Source: Desulfovibrio sp. | GTDB taxonomy: Bacteria > Desulfobacterota > Desulfovibrionia > Desulfovibrionales > Desulfovibrionaceae | Direction: 5' to 3' | Assembly: GCA_017454855.1 (NCBI GenBank) | Contig: JAFTCE010000059.1 | Location: 1-33,877 of the forward strand | DNA: 33,877 bases | Shown: positions 24,163-32,034 of the stretch, one piece after another | How positions within the stretch are numbered: position 1 is the stretch's first letter | How the letters are laid out: each line of letters begins with the position of its first letter | Made by a program: the position numbers and the translations under genes | Notes under the pieces: model-generated | What the model saw: the letters and a program-made list of their open reading frames with translations, nothing else | Told to the model about the DNA's origin: nothing | The model's database searches: none

Positions 24163-24804
24163 TCACAGGCCCGCGTGCATGGCCCGGCGCACTTCCTCCA
24201 CGCGTACGCCAATGTCCGGCGCCGCCACGAACTCGCTGACCAGGGCGCAGCAGCGTGCCCCGTGGCGAGCCACTGTACCAATATTGTGTCTTTTTATGCC
24301 GCCGATGGCCACAAAGGGTATGTCCAGATTGCCCACCACCCAGTCCAGGTAGGCATGGCCCACCGGAGCAACCACATCGGCCTTGGTGCGAGTCGCAAAG
24401 ATAGGACCCACGCCGATATAGTCCGCGCCCGCATGGTGCGCGGCCAAGGCTTGCGCGGGTTCATGGGTGGACAGGCCGATGAGCATGGACGAACCCACAA
24501 GCGCGCGGACGTCAGGCACGGGCAGGTCTTCTTGGCCCACATGAACGCCGTCTGCCTGTGCCAGCAGGGCCAAGTCCACATGGTCATCCACAATGAAACA
24601 GGCGTTGAACTCAGCCGTCAGGCGGCGCAGCAGACGGCATTCCTCCAGCATGGCGCCGTCCTTAAGTTTCTTTTCTCTGTATTGAAGGATGCGTATGCCG
24701 GCCGCCAGCAAGGCTCCGGCGACTTCTTCAAGAGAACGTCCCTGCGAAAGTCCCGCATCAGTGATGGCATACAAATCCGTTTCACCAGGCAATATTCTCG
24801 ACAT
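24163..24804 (-). CDS. thiE: Thiamine-phosphate synthase ThiE
   Basis: The 213-residue TIM-barrel enzyme joins hydroxymethylpyrimidine diphosphate and thiazole phosphate to thiamine phosphate in the cytoplasm. Family motifs are DLYAITD at the start, ILQYREK, FIVDDHVDLALLAQADGVHVGQEDLP, IGLSTHE, DYIGVGPIFATRTK and FVAIGGI. I chose the ATG at 24804 (MSRILPG) because AGAGG lies five bases upstream; the frame runs a further 20 codons without support. No other thiamine genes are next to it and no TPP riboswitch is visible. It lies 56 bases after the DUF362 gene on the same strand and may be co-transcribed with it. Confidence 0.95.
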   Translation of the reverse strand: MSRILPGETDLYAITDAGLSQGRSLEEVAGALLAAGIRILQYREKKLKDGAMLEECRLLRRLTAEFNACFIVDDHVDLALLAQADGVHVGQEDLPVPDVRALVGSSMLIGLSTHEPAQALAAHHAGADYIGVGPIFATRTKADVVAPVGHAYLDWVVGNLDIPFVAIGGIKRHNIGTVARHGARCCALVSEFVAAPDIGVRVEEVRRAMHAGL

Positions 24805-24860
24805 GACAGCCTCTTTGAACGTCGTTTTTGCATAGCAATCTTTGCACAGCGCTGTGAACA

Positions 24861-25853
24861 TCAATGGCGCAAGGCCGCCAACATACGCCGCAGGCAGCTT
24901 TGTAGGAAGCGTGCGGGATGGAAAGACGTGTGGGCAAGATGGGCCGGAAGGCGAAAGTCTGCCGTGTTGAAGTCCTCTGGCCGTTGCAGGGGGTAGAGAA
25001 CCTTTGTTCCTGCTGCCGCGCTCCCCAAGGCTCTGCGCCGTGCCAATGCCGCCCCCAGGGGCACGGCCTCAGGCTGCAAGCCGAGCAGGGTGTAGATGGC
25101 CTCGTCCAGGGCCACGGCTGAGGTGCTGGCTCCTAGGAGGCCAAGAGGAAAGGGTTCACCCTTGGAAGGCCCGGTCACATGCATGGCCGTGATGCCGTCG
25201 GCCAGACCGGCCACAGGAGGCAGGACGGCCCACAGGGCGGCCAGGCAGTCGGCAAAGAGACGGGGATTGCGTCCTTCTCGGGCATGCGCCACGGCCTTGT
25301 ATAGTCCCGGGACGCAGCCAAAGCAATTCTTGACGGCCAGAGTCAGCAGCATTTGGCCATGTGCCTTGACCCGCGGCACGGAAAGCAAAACATCGCTTTC
25401 CAGGGCAAGCCGGGCCACGGGAAATTGTACTCTTCGGCCATGCTCGGCAAGCAGGGGCAAGGGTACGGCAACCGTAGCCCCCATGCTTTCCACGGATAAT
25501 CCCAGGGGACGCAGCGCTTCTGCCAGTCCCACGCGTTTGGCCACATGTCTCGCGCTGCCGAAGCCCGGCGCATCGGCAACCCGGACGCGCAGGCCATTGT
25601 CCAACAGCCAGGCACAGGCTGCGGCAACGACCTGGGGGGATGTGCAGGCCAGGGGTTTGGCCATGAGCAGATTGGGCTTGACCAAGACGTGGCAGCCGGG
25701 CCGCAGGGAACCAGCCAGGCGCACAGCGTCCAGCACGACACCCACGGCCTCATGCAGGCCGCTGAGACCTTCCTGCCGCAGCAGGGCCACAGGGATGGAT
25801 TCGGCACATTGTGCGCAGAACCCGCTAGTGGCGCTTTTCCTCGGTGTTTCCAT
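24861..25853 (-). CDS. DUF362 family protein
   Basis: The protein has 330 residues. It shows the DUF362 pattern: VLVKPNLLMAKP near the start, VRVADAPGFGS, then VPRVKAHGQMLLTLAVKNCFGCVPGLYKA, and ADGITAMHVTGPSKGEPFPLGLLGASTSAVALDEAIY. Members are often linked to iron-sulfur proteins, but here no ferredoxin CxxCxxC motif is present, only a single C-x-x-C (FCAQC) near the N-terminus. No signal peptide. The start at 25853 (METPRK) lacks a good ribosome-binding site and is a guess by length. It is divergent from the MscS gene and precedes thiE. Function is unknown. Confidence 0.82.
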   Translation of the reverse strand: METPRKSATSGFCAQCAESIPVALLRQEGLSGLHEAVGVVLDAVRLAGSLRPGCHVLVKPNLLMAKPLACTSPQVVAAACAWLLDNGLRVRVADAPGFGSARHVAKRVGLAEALRPLGLSVESMGATVAVPLPLLAEHGRRVQFPVARLALESDVLLSVPRVKAHGQMLLTLAVKNCFGCVPGLYKAVAHAREGRNPRLFADCLAALWAVLPPVAGLADGITAMHVTGPSKGEPFPLGLLGASTSAVALDEAIYTLLGLQPEAVPLGAALARRRALGSAAAGTKVLYPLQRPEDFNTADFRLPAHLAHTSFHPARFLQSCLRRMLAALRH

Positions 25854-25896
25854 GCTGGCAGTATGCCGTTTCAGAGGCAATGTGTAAAGAGATGCC

Positions 25897-25925
25897 TTTC
25901 CAAATGGGCAATCTTGACGTATACT
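25897..25925 (+). promoter_or_regulatory. Sigma-70 promoter candidate of the mechanosensitive channel gene
   Basis: TTTCCA (25897-25902), 17 bases, then TATACT (25920-25925), about 50 bases before the channel gene. A TTGACG also occurs inside the spacer and could serve a second start site. Confidence 0.4.
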
Positions 25926-25977
25926 GGGTCGCAAATACCACTCGGAGCTGTTTCCAGTGAGTCAATGGGAAAGATGC

Positions 25978-28554
25978 ATGCTTGAGAACATCGTGCGTAG
26001 TTCTTTCGTTCGCTGCCTTGTCACCTTCCTTGTGGCGGCCTGGGTCTGTCTGCCGCTCAGCACTCTGGCGGCGTCTCCGCCTGCTGCCAAAAGCCAGGTT
26101 GCGGCCCAGGAGGACGACGGATCCACCACGGCACACAATGACGGCAATGGTGGCGCCAGGGAGCAAACAGCCCTTTCTTCCACCCCCAACGCGGACGCGC
26201 AGCATGAAGAAGACGTGCTGACCCCCTTGAACGATGAAACTTGGGAGGCTGCCTGGAGCGCACAGACGGCCAATCTGGATGAAATCAGTGTCAAAGTCCA
26301 GGCCATGGGCGAAGCTTTTTTCCGCGAAAATGCCAATTTGGAGGCAAAAATCAAGCCCTACACGGAAGAAGCACGCAGGCTCATGGTGCTGGCTACTACC
26401 TACAAAGACTGGCCCAATCCCATGGAGGCCGTCAGGCGACGTATAACGGTGACGGTACACAATATCAGCAAGGAGCTGGAAGTTGGCCTTGGCATCCGCA
26501 AGGAAGCGCAAAGCCTGCTGGAACGCCTGGGCTACATGGCCGACAGCCTGCCGGAAGATATGAATGACGAGAATCTGAGCAAGGAGATGCAGGCATTTAC
26601 CCGCAAGCTGATGCTGACCCGTCTGCGCCTTATGGCTGTGCAAGCCCGCGTAGATCTTGCCCTGGCTTCTTCCCTGGCACTTGTTGATCGGCTGAAAAAG
26701 GCACAGGCCGACATAGGGGAACAACTGCCCCTGCTGTGGAAAAATTACTACATGCAGGATCCGCTTCCTTGGCTTAGTCCTGACACCTGGAGCGATTTCG
26801 TGCGGCGTATGCGCTATACCCTGCAAGGACTGGCCCTGCGTATGCCAGTGGAAATCCCCGTCACCCTGAAAGACTGGGGCACAGCTCTGCTGCGCTGCAC
26901 CGTCTGCCTGCTGGTCACGGGCATCCTCTCCATGTTGCTCTACCGTCGGCTGGCTGCAGATGATATGAACGCCACAATGCGTCATATTTTTCGCGTCAGT
27001 CTGCCGTGGATTTGCTCGGGCTTGGCACTGCTGCTCAGCTCCCTATCCGCTACGGGCGACGTGTTTCGCCTCTTTCTTGCCCTGGGCAATCTCTGCCTGA
27101 TCATTGGCCAGATACACTTGGCCTGGGATTTGCGCCTACTCAGCCACCAGGATGTGCCAGCGCAACAATCCCCCCTTGTTACCCTCATCCAGCCCACGCT
27201 CTGCTCCTATGTCCTGCTCTATCTGCCGCTGACCCAAGTCCTCGTTTTGCTCATTTGGCTTGGCGTTATCATTGTCTCCATCGTGCGCCAGCATCGCCGC
27301 CGCCGACAAAGTCTCGGTTCCCTGCATGTGGAAACGAGCATCCTGGAATGCGAACCATTGGTACTCTGGGTCTGCCTGCTGCTGACCCTGGCTGGACTGC
27401 ACATCTACAGCATGGTATTCTACTTGTGCTTTGTCTCTTGCGCCCTGGCCCTGCAACTTTGCCTGGGGGGCATGTCCCTGGTCAGTCGCCTCAGTGACAA
27501 CTTGCCCAAGGAGGGTGCACATGCCGTGCTTGCCCATCTGGGAATAGCCTTGGCTGCGCCACTCGTGCTGGTTGTGGTTATCCTGGGCGTCTTGCAATGG
27601 GTGGGCACACTGCCGGGCGGCATGTACCTCCTGCAGCGTTATGTGCTGCGCGGCATCTCTGTGGGAGAGACGCAATTCAATATTCTGCATATCTTGTTGA
27701 TCATCACGCTGTTCTATGTCACGCGCACAGCCGTCAGCATGGGCACGCGCTTTCTGGCCAGGCTGCCACAGCAGGGCGTGGCCATCGACGCCACGCTTAT
27801 CCAGCCCCTGCAGACGGCCTTTACCTATGCCGCCTGGTGCTGCTTCGCCTTATTCACCCTGCGCGCACTGGGCATGGAGTTGAGCAATCTCGCCATGGTG
27901 GCCGGAGGTCTTTCCGTGGGCATCGGCTTTGGCATGCAGAATATCGTCAACAACTTTCTCTCCGGTCTCATCCTCATCTTCAGTCGCACGCTCCAGACGG
28001 GCGATGTGGTGGAAGTGGGCGGCACCCAGGGCCGTGTGCGCAAGATCAGTGTGCGCGCCACCATGGTGGAGACGTACGACAATGCGCTGATCATCGTGCC
28101 CAATTCGGAATTTATCTCCAACAGGCTCATCAACTGGACGCGCAACAGCCGTACCGTGCGGCGGGAAATTGCCGTGGGCGTGGCCTACGGCACCGATGTG
28201 TCCAAGGTCATGGCCATCCTGACAGCCGTGGCCAAGGCCCACGGTAATATCCTCAAATATCCGCAACCCGTGGCCGTCTTCAACAATTTTGGCGATAATA
28301 CCTTAGACTTCCTGCTCCGTTTCTGGGTGCGGGACTACGACATGGCCGTGTCCACGGCTTCAGACCTGAGACAGGCCATTGAAAGAGAATTTCGTGAACA
28401 CAATATCGAGGTTGCCTTTCCACAGCTGGATCTGCACATCAAAGATGTGCCCTTTCGTCCGATTTCTCGCTTCCCTCAGGAGACGCTGCGCCGTACCCAA
28501 CGCAGCGCACGCAGACCGCGCAGAGCTGGAACCGTCAGACGGAGTCAGGCATAG
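25978..28554 (+). CDS. Large MscS-family mechanosensitive channel (MscK/KefA-like)
   Basis: The product has about 858 residues from ATG 25978; a GTG at 25957 is also possible. An N-terminal signal peptide (VTFLVAAWVCLPLSTLAA) leads to a ~270-residue, helical periplasmic domain (NLDEISVKVQAMGEAF and following). Next come about ten membrane spans (roughly residues 290-640), and then the MscS core: the pore helix GGLSVGIGFGMQNIVNNFLSG (near 641-661) and the cytoplasmic beta domain (TLQTGDVVEVGGTQGRV, TYDNALIIVPNSEF). It opens on membrane tension and releases solutes after osmotic downshock. The ending is basic (RRTQRSARRPRRAGTVRR). A cupin gene follows on the same strand after a strong hairpin. 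Confidence 0.93.
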   Translation: MLENIVRSSFVRCLVTFLVAAWVCLPLSTLAASPPAAKSQVAAQEDDGSTTAHNDGNGGAREQTALSSTPNADAQHEEDVLTPLNDETWEAAWSAQTANLDEISVKVQAMGEAFFRENANLEAKIKPYTEEARRLMVLATTYKDWPNPMEAVRRRITVTVHNISKELEVGLGIRKEAQSLLERLGYMADSLPEDMNDENLSKEMQAFTRKLMLTRLRLMAVQARVDLALASSLALVDRLKKAQADIGEQLPLLWKNYYMQDPLPWLSPDTWSDFVRRMRYTLQGLALRMPVEIPVTLKDWGTALLRCTVCLLVTGILSMLLYRRLAADDMNATMRHIFRVSLPWICSGLALLLSSLSATGDVFRLFLALGNLCLIIGQIHLAWDLRLLSHQDVPAQQSPLVTLIQPTLCSYVLLYLPLTQVLVLLIWLGVIIVSIVRQHRRRRQSLGSLHVETSILECEPLVLWVCLLLTLAGLHIYSMVFYLCFVSCALALQLCLGGMSLVSRLSDNLPKEGAHAVLAHLGIALAAPLVLVVVILGVLQWVGTLPGGMYLLQRYVLRGISVGETQFNILHILLIITLFYVTRTAVSMGTRFLARLPQQGVAIDATLIQPLQTAFTYAAWCCFALFTLRALGMELSNLAMVAGGLSVGIGFGMQNIVNNFLSGLILIFSRTLQTGDVVEVGGTQGRVRKISVRATMVETYDNALIIVPNSEFISNRLINWTRNSRTVRREIAVGVAYGTDVSKVMAILTAVAKAHGNILKYPQPVAVFNNFGDNTLDFLLRFWVRDYDMAVSTASDLRQAIEREFREHNIEVAFPQLDLHIKDVPFRPISRFPQETLRRTQRSARRPRRAGTVRRSQA

Positions 28555-28581
28555 GAAAGGCTCTTTCTCGCATCAGCGCCT

Positions 28582-28605
28582 TCCTCGGGCAATCGTGCCC
28601 GAGGA
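28582..28605. repeat. Perfect 10-bp hairpin between the channel and cupin genes
   Basis: TCCTCGGGCA (28582-28591), loop ATCG, then TGCCCGAGGA (28596-28605). No T-run follows on either strand, so it is not a classical terminator. It sits about 10 bases before the AAGGAG of the cupin gene and could control its translation or mRNA stability. Confidence 0.6.
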
Positions 28606-28629
28606 GGCAAAACATAAGGAGTACTGGCC

Positions 28630-28986
28630 ATGATCACGCGTACCAATGCATTGGATGTCTTTGACAAAGAACTTTTCGGCGGCCCGGGGTACGTCACGTT
28701 CACCAAGATTGTGGACGCCCAAGCCTTGGCTGGCAATGGTCGCCTGTTCAACATCGCGACGCTCAAGCCAGGTCATGCCATTGGCTATCACGAACACAAG
28801 GGCGAACTGGAAATCTATTACATTCTGGAGGGCGAGGGCACTTACAACGACAACGGCGTCGAGTCGATCGTCAAGGCCGGAGACGTCACCGTCTGTCAGG
28901 ATGGGGAGGGGCATGGCATGATCAATACGGGCCAAGCAGACCTCAAGATGGTGGCCCTGATCTTGTTTACCGATAGGGGAAAGTGA
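28630..28986 (+). CDS. Small single-domain cupin protein
   Basis: The protein has 118 residues forming one cupin barrel. Motif 1 is GYHEHKGELEIYYILEGEG, whose two histidines and glutamate bind a metal; motif 2 is AGDVTVCQDGEGHGMINTG, with the second histidine. No signal peptide. AAGGAG lies eight bases before the ATG. Small cupins of this type serve as sugar-phosphate isomerases, dioxygenases or ligand sensors, so the reaction cannot be named. It may share a transcript with the MscS gene 75 bases upstream. Confidence 0.88.
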   Translation: MITRTNALDVFDKELFGGPGYVTFTKIVDAQALAGNGRLFNIATLKPGHAIGYHEHKGELEIYYILEGEGTYNDNGVESIVKAGDVTVCQDGEGHGMINTGQADLKMVALILFTDRGK

Positions 28987-29094
28987 GTTTCCTTCGATGC
29001 CTGGCGGTAGCCCACGCACGTCGGGGCCAGCCTTGGTATCACGGAGAAATATCCTGCGCAGCTTGCAAAGACCGAGTACACAGGCGAAACGTTT

Positions 29095-29123
29095 TTGACA
29101 GTATGATAAGGTATAGATTATGC
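29095..29123 (+). promoter_or_regulatory. Sigma-70 promoter of the adhesin gene
   Basis: A perfect TTGACA (29095-29100) is followed after 17 bases by TTATGC (29118-29123), or after 18 by TATGCA. The leader to the ATG at 29166 is very AT-rich, unlike the flanking genes. Confidence 0.5.
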
Positions 29124-29165
29124 AAGAAATATAAAGCGTAAATTCATTAAAGGAGGGAAGAGTAA

Positions 29166-31829
29166 ATGTCGTATACAAAAGATGTCACTACATATGTGGT
29201 TAGTGAAACACTTGAGTCAACCGGGGATGTGCAGAATGTCCTCGCCGGTGGCATTGCTCACTCTACAACGATACTAGCGGGCTATCAGTATGTCTCCAAG
29301 GGCGGCCTGGCAAGCGAAACAATCATGTCGGGCGCGTCGCATCAGGAGGCGTTTCAAAGGGTTTCTTCGGGTGGTAAAGCCGTAAGTACCACGATTGGCA
29401 TCAGTGCTGCCCAGTATGTGGATTCTGGGGGTGTGGTTTACTCTACCGTTATTGATTCGGGAGGGCATCAGCGTATCTTTTCCGGAACCGCGTACAATAC
29501 CATCGTCAACTCCCGAGGCGTGCAGTACATCAATCCGGGCGGTATCGCAGACCAAACCTACGTCAATGGAGGCACTCAGGAAATATACGCTGCCCAGTAC
29601 GGCGGGGGTATTGCCAGAAATACGCGCGTCGTCAACGGCGCACAGAACATATCCGGATATTACGACAGCGCGACCAATACTTCCAGCTCCGGCGTAGCGA
29701 GCAATACCTATCTCGGGAGCAGAGGCGTTCAGAGTATCACGTCATTGGGCAAAGCCAGTCAGACCTATATCAGCAGCGGCGGTGTGGCGCATGTCCTCGA
29801 TGGCGGCAGCGCCATTTTGGCCTATGTCAGCAGGGGAGGCTCGCAGCTAGTCAGCTCCGGTGGCTATGCAACAAAAACCACCATACGCAGCGGTGGCCTG
29901 CAAAATATTTTGGCCAACGGCAAAACCGTCAGCACGATCGTGAGCAGAGGCGGTTTGGAAACAGTTTTGGCCAGTGGGGTCGCATCAAAAACCCACATCC
30001 GCACGGGCGGCAGCCAGGTAGTGAACTCAGGTGGCAGTGCCATGGCATCCATCGTGAGCGGCGGCGGCTCCCAGATCGTGAATGCCGGAGCCCTTGCCCA
30101 GAAAGGTACGGTGAATGTGGAAGGTTTTCAATTGGTGAACGGCGGGATGGCCAATGCCATTACCGTCAAAGGATGGCAAGAGGTGCTGAGCGCTGGCGTT
30201 GCCAGCAATTGCCTGATTGCCTCCGGCGGAAGCCAGAACGTCCTCACCAATGCGACCGGTTCAGCTCTGGATACGAGGATTGATGCTGGCGGTTCGCAAA
30301 TCGTGGAATCGGGAGCCGTGGCCTACCGCACCCAGGTTCGGATCAGCGGCTCGACAGCTACGGCCAAAGCGTATCAAATCGTCAGCGAAGGCGGCATCGC
30401 CAGCGACACCATTGTCAGCAGCGGCGGCGTGCAGGATATTGTTTCCGGCGGATATGCGGCCAATGCCAGAATCCGTTCCGGCGGCTCCCAGGTCGTCCGC
30501 CGTGGTTTCTTTTGGGATAGCGAGGGCATCGCCAGCGGCACGATTCTCAGCGGCGGTGTACAGATCGTCAGTTCCGGTGCCCTGGCGCAGGAAACAACCG
30601 CAAGCCAGGGCGGCAGGCAGCATGTCAAGAGCGGAGGCTCTGCGGAAGGCATTGTGCTGCGACGCGGATCCGCGCTGATTTCCAGTGGCGGTATGGCCAA
30701 TGACATCCTTGTCTCCAGCGGCGGCGTACTCATCGTCAACAAGAACGCCCAGGTCACCGGCGTGACGGTCTCCAACGGAGGTACCGTGAGAGGACTTTCC
30801 GTTATGGCTGGCGATCAACTTGATATCCAGAAAGGCGGTACTGCGTCGTCCATCACCGTTCCTCTGAGTGCTTCCGTAACAATTTCCGCAGGAGGCATCC
30901 TTAAAGGCTCGAACGTGGTCAGTGCGGGCACCGTGAGCGGCAACGCCACTCTGGCCAAGGGGGCCACGCTGCAAGTCAGCTCCGCATCAATGTCCTCGCT
31001 GACCCTCACGGCCAGCGGTGCGAATCTGACAGTAGGGAAGGGAAGTTCTGTACTCAAAAAGCTCGTCACCGATGCCAACACGACGACCACATTTGACATC
31101 CGATCTGTCAGCGCCAATAACAGCAAGCCCCTGCTGTCACTCAAGACAAGCCAGACGCAAAAGGGAAAATACGCCGTCACGGTCAAAAAGGGCCAAACTC
31201 TGGGGACATACACACTTACGAACAATCTCCTTTTGGCGGACAAAACGGCCTTTACGATCAATCTTGTAAACGGCAGTTCGCCCACATCTGTTGCCCCCAC
31301 GCTCAATGACACAACGAAATCCATGCATGGCGTCAAGTATGGGGTCATCAGCTTCAAGCAAAGTGGCGCGACGCGCAACGCTCTTGTGCTGACCCCGGTG
31401 CTGGGGAATGTCCTCAAGACCACAGGCACGAATAATTGTGACGTTTTCCTTGGCGGCCAGGGGGCAGCAGGCAAGACAAATACCTTTACGGGGAAGGATG
31501 GTCGGGATGTACTCATCTATACGGGCGCTCCCACAAACAAGGTCAACGACGTCATCAAGGCCACAAACGGCACCATGACAATCCTGTTCAATGACCTGTC
31601 CTCAAGTCAGGTGAAGGCCAAAACAAGCGGTGACACCAGAACCTTCACATTCACGAATGGCGCTACATTGACTGTCCAGGGCTGGAGCAATGAAACACAC
31701 AATATTGTGTATAACTCCGGTGCTTTGAATGCCTTTAGTAGTTATGTGAAAGCGGCTTCGCCCACCACTACGCAAAAAACGGCAGCTGTCGCTCAGGTAT
31801 GGCGTGCTGCCAAGCTGGCCGCTGTGTAA
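29166..31829 (+). CDS. AIDA-repeat adhesin with RTX/type I-like C-terminal module
   Basis: The protein has 887 residues. There is no signal peptide (MSYTKDVTTYVVSETLES). Residues about 25-600 are degenerate repeats of about 19 residues with the AIDA-type consensus GGxAxxTxIxSGGxQxV, expected to fold as a right-handed beta-helix stalk. Residues about 600-745 are Ser/Thr-rich beta. The last 140 residues (TGTNNCDVFLGGQG, then DGRDVLIY, NGTMTILFND, TVQGWSNETHNIVY, YVKAASPT) match the fragment at 2-427. There is no autotransporter barrel, so export by a type I system is more likely than self-transport. AGGAGG nine bases before the ATG sets the start, and a terminator follows at 31852. The role is presumably surface adhesion or biofilm. 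Confidence 0.88.
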   Translation: MSYTKDVTTYVVSETLESTGDVQNVLAGGIAHSTTILAGYQYVSKGGLASETIMSGASHQEAFQRVSSGGKAVSTTIGISAAQYVDSGGVVYSTVIDSGGHQRIFSGTAYNTIVNSRGVQYINPGGIADQTYVNGGTQEIYAAQYGGGIARNTRVVNGAQNISGYYDSATNTSSSGVASNTYLGSRGVQSITSLGKASQTYISSGGVAHVLDGGSAILAYVSRGGSQLVSSGGYATKTTIRSGGLQNILANGKTVSTIVSRGGLETVLASGVASKTHIRTGGSQVVNSGGSAMASIVSGGGSQIVNAGALAQKGTVNVEGFQLVNGGMANAITVKGWQEVLSAGVASNCLIASGGSQNVLTNATGSALDTRIDAGGSQIVESGAVAYRTQVRISGSTATAKAYQIVSEGGIASDTIVSSGGVQDIVSGGYAANARIRSGGSQVVRRGFFWDSEGIASGTILSGGVQIVSSGALAQETTASQGGRQHVKSGGSAEGIVLRRGSALISSGGMANDILVSSGGVLIVNKNAQVTGVTVSNGGTVRGLSVMAGDQLDIQKGGTASSITVPLSASVTISAGGILKGSNVVSAGTVSGNATLAKGATLQVSSASMSSLTLTASGANLTVGKGSSVLKKLVTDANTTTTFDIRSVSANNSKPLLSLKTSQTQKGKYAVTVKKGQTLGTYTLTNNLLLADKTAFTINLVNGSSPTSVAPTLNDTTKSMHGVKYGVISFKQSGATRNALVLTPVLGNVLKTTGTNNCDVFLGGQGAAGKTNTFTGKDGRDVLIYTGAPTNKVNDVIKATNGTMTILFNDLSSSQVKAKTSGDTRTFTFTNGATLTVQGWSNETHNIVYNSGALNAFSSYVKAASPTTTQKTAAVAQVWRAAKLAAV
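29238..30975 (+). repeat. AIDA-type tandem repeats inside the adhesin gene
   Basis: Degenerate units of about 19 codons (57 bases) recur, built on GGC/GGT-rich codons (AGCAGCGGCGGT-like cores). Protein-level units include SGGVQDIVSGGYAANARIRS and SGGSQVV. Copies vary in sequence, so recombination is possible but not extreme. Confidence 0.8.
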
Positions 31830-31851
31830 AAAACTGTAACAAATAAAAACA

Positions 31852-31893
31852 GCCGTCGTCTTCACCGCATGCCAGGAGAAGACGGCGGCTTTT
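31852..31893. terminator. Strong terminator after the adhesin, possibly bidirectional
   Basis: GCCGTCGTCTTC / GAAGACGGCGGC form a 12-bp stem with one G-U pair and a 14-base loop, followed by TTTT. On the other strand the stem is followed by TGTTTTTAT, so it could also stop transcription coming from flgE. Confidence 0.85.
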
Positions 31894-31926
31894 CCCTTGC
31901 CTCGTTTTGCCTTTTAGGACAACGAA

Positions 31927-31956
31927 TGGCGCGCCAGCCTCAAGACTGGCGCGCCA
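31927..31956. repeat. Perfect 11-bp inverted repeat between adhesin and flgE
   Basis: TGGCGCGCCAG (31927-31937) and CTGGCGCGCCA (31946-31956) with an 8-base loop. Each arm contains the palindrome GGCGCGCC. No T-run follows. It belongs to a series of hairpins between the convergent adhesin and flgE genes. Confidence 0.65.
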
Positions 31957-31998
31957 TCTGATACGGAAAAGACTGTGCAGCGCTATCCCCAACGCTGC

Positions 31999-32017
31999 CG
32001 GGGGCATGTGGCCCCCG
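31999..32017 (-). terminator. Hairpin just downstream of flgE
   Basis: CGGGGGC / GCCCCCG, a 7-bp stem with a 5-base loop, 18 bases after the flgE stop. It has no T-run on the minus strand, so it may only assist termination together with the stronger stems beyond it. Confidence 0.4.
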
Positions 32018-32034
32018 ATCTTCCATCTACTCGC

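Noticed and set aside
25825-26985. 386-codon open frame on the minus strand
   Set aside because: It is antisense to the MscS gene and runs through its promoter and the start of the DUF362 gene; the product has no recognisable fold.
29238-30975. Regular repeats that might suggest a CRISPR-like or satellite array
   Set aside because: The units are degenerate, in frame and translate to AIDA-type protein repeats; there are no identical repeats with unique spacers.
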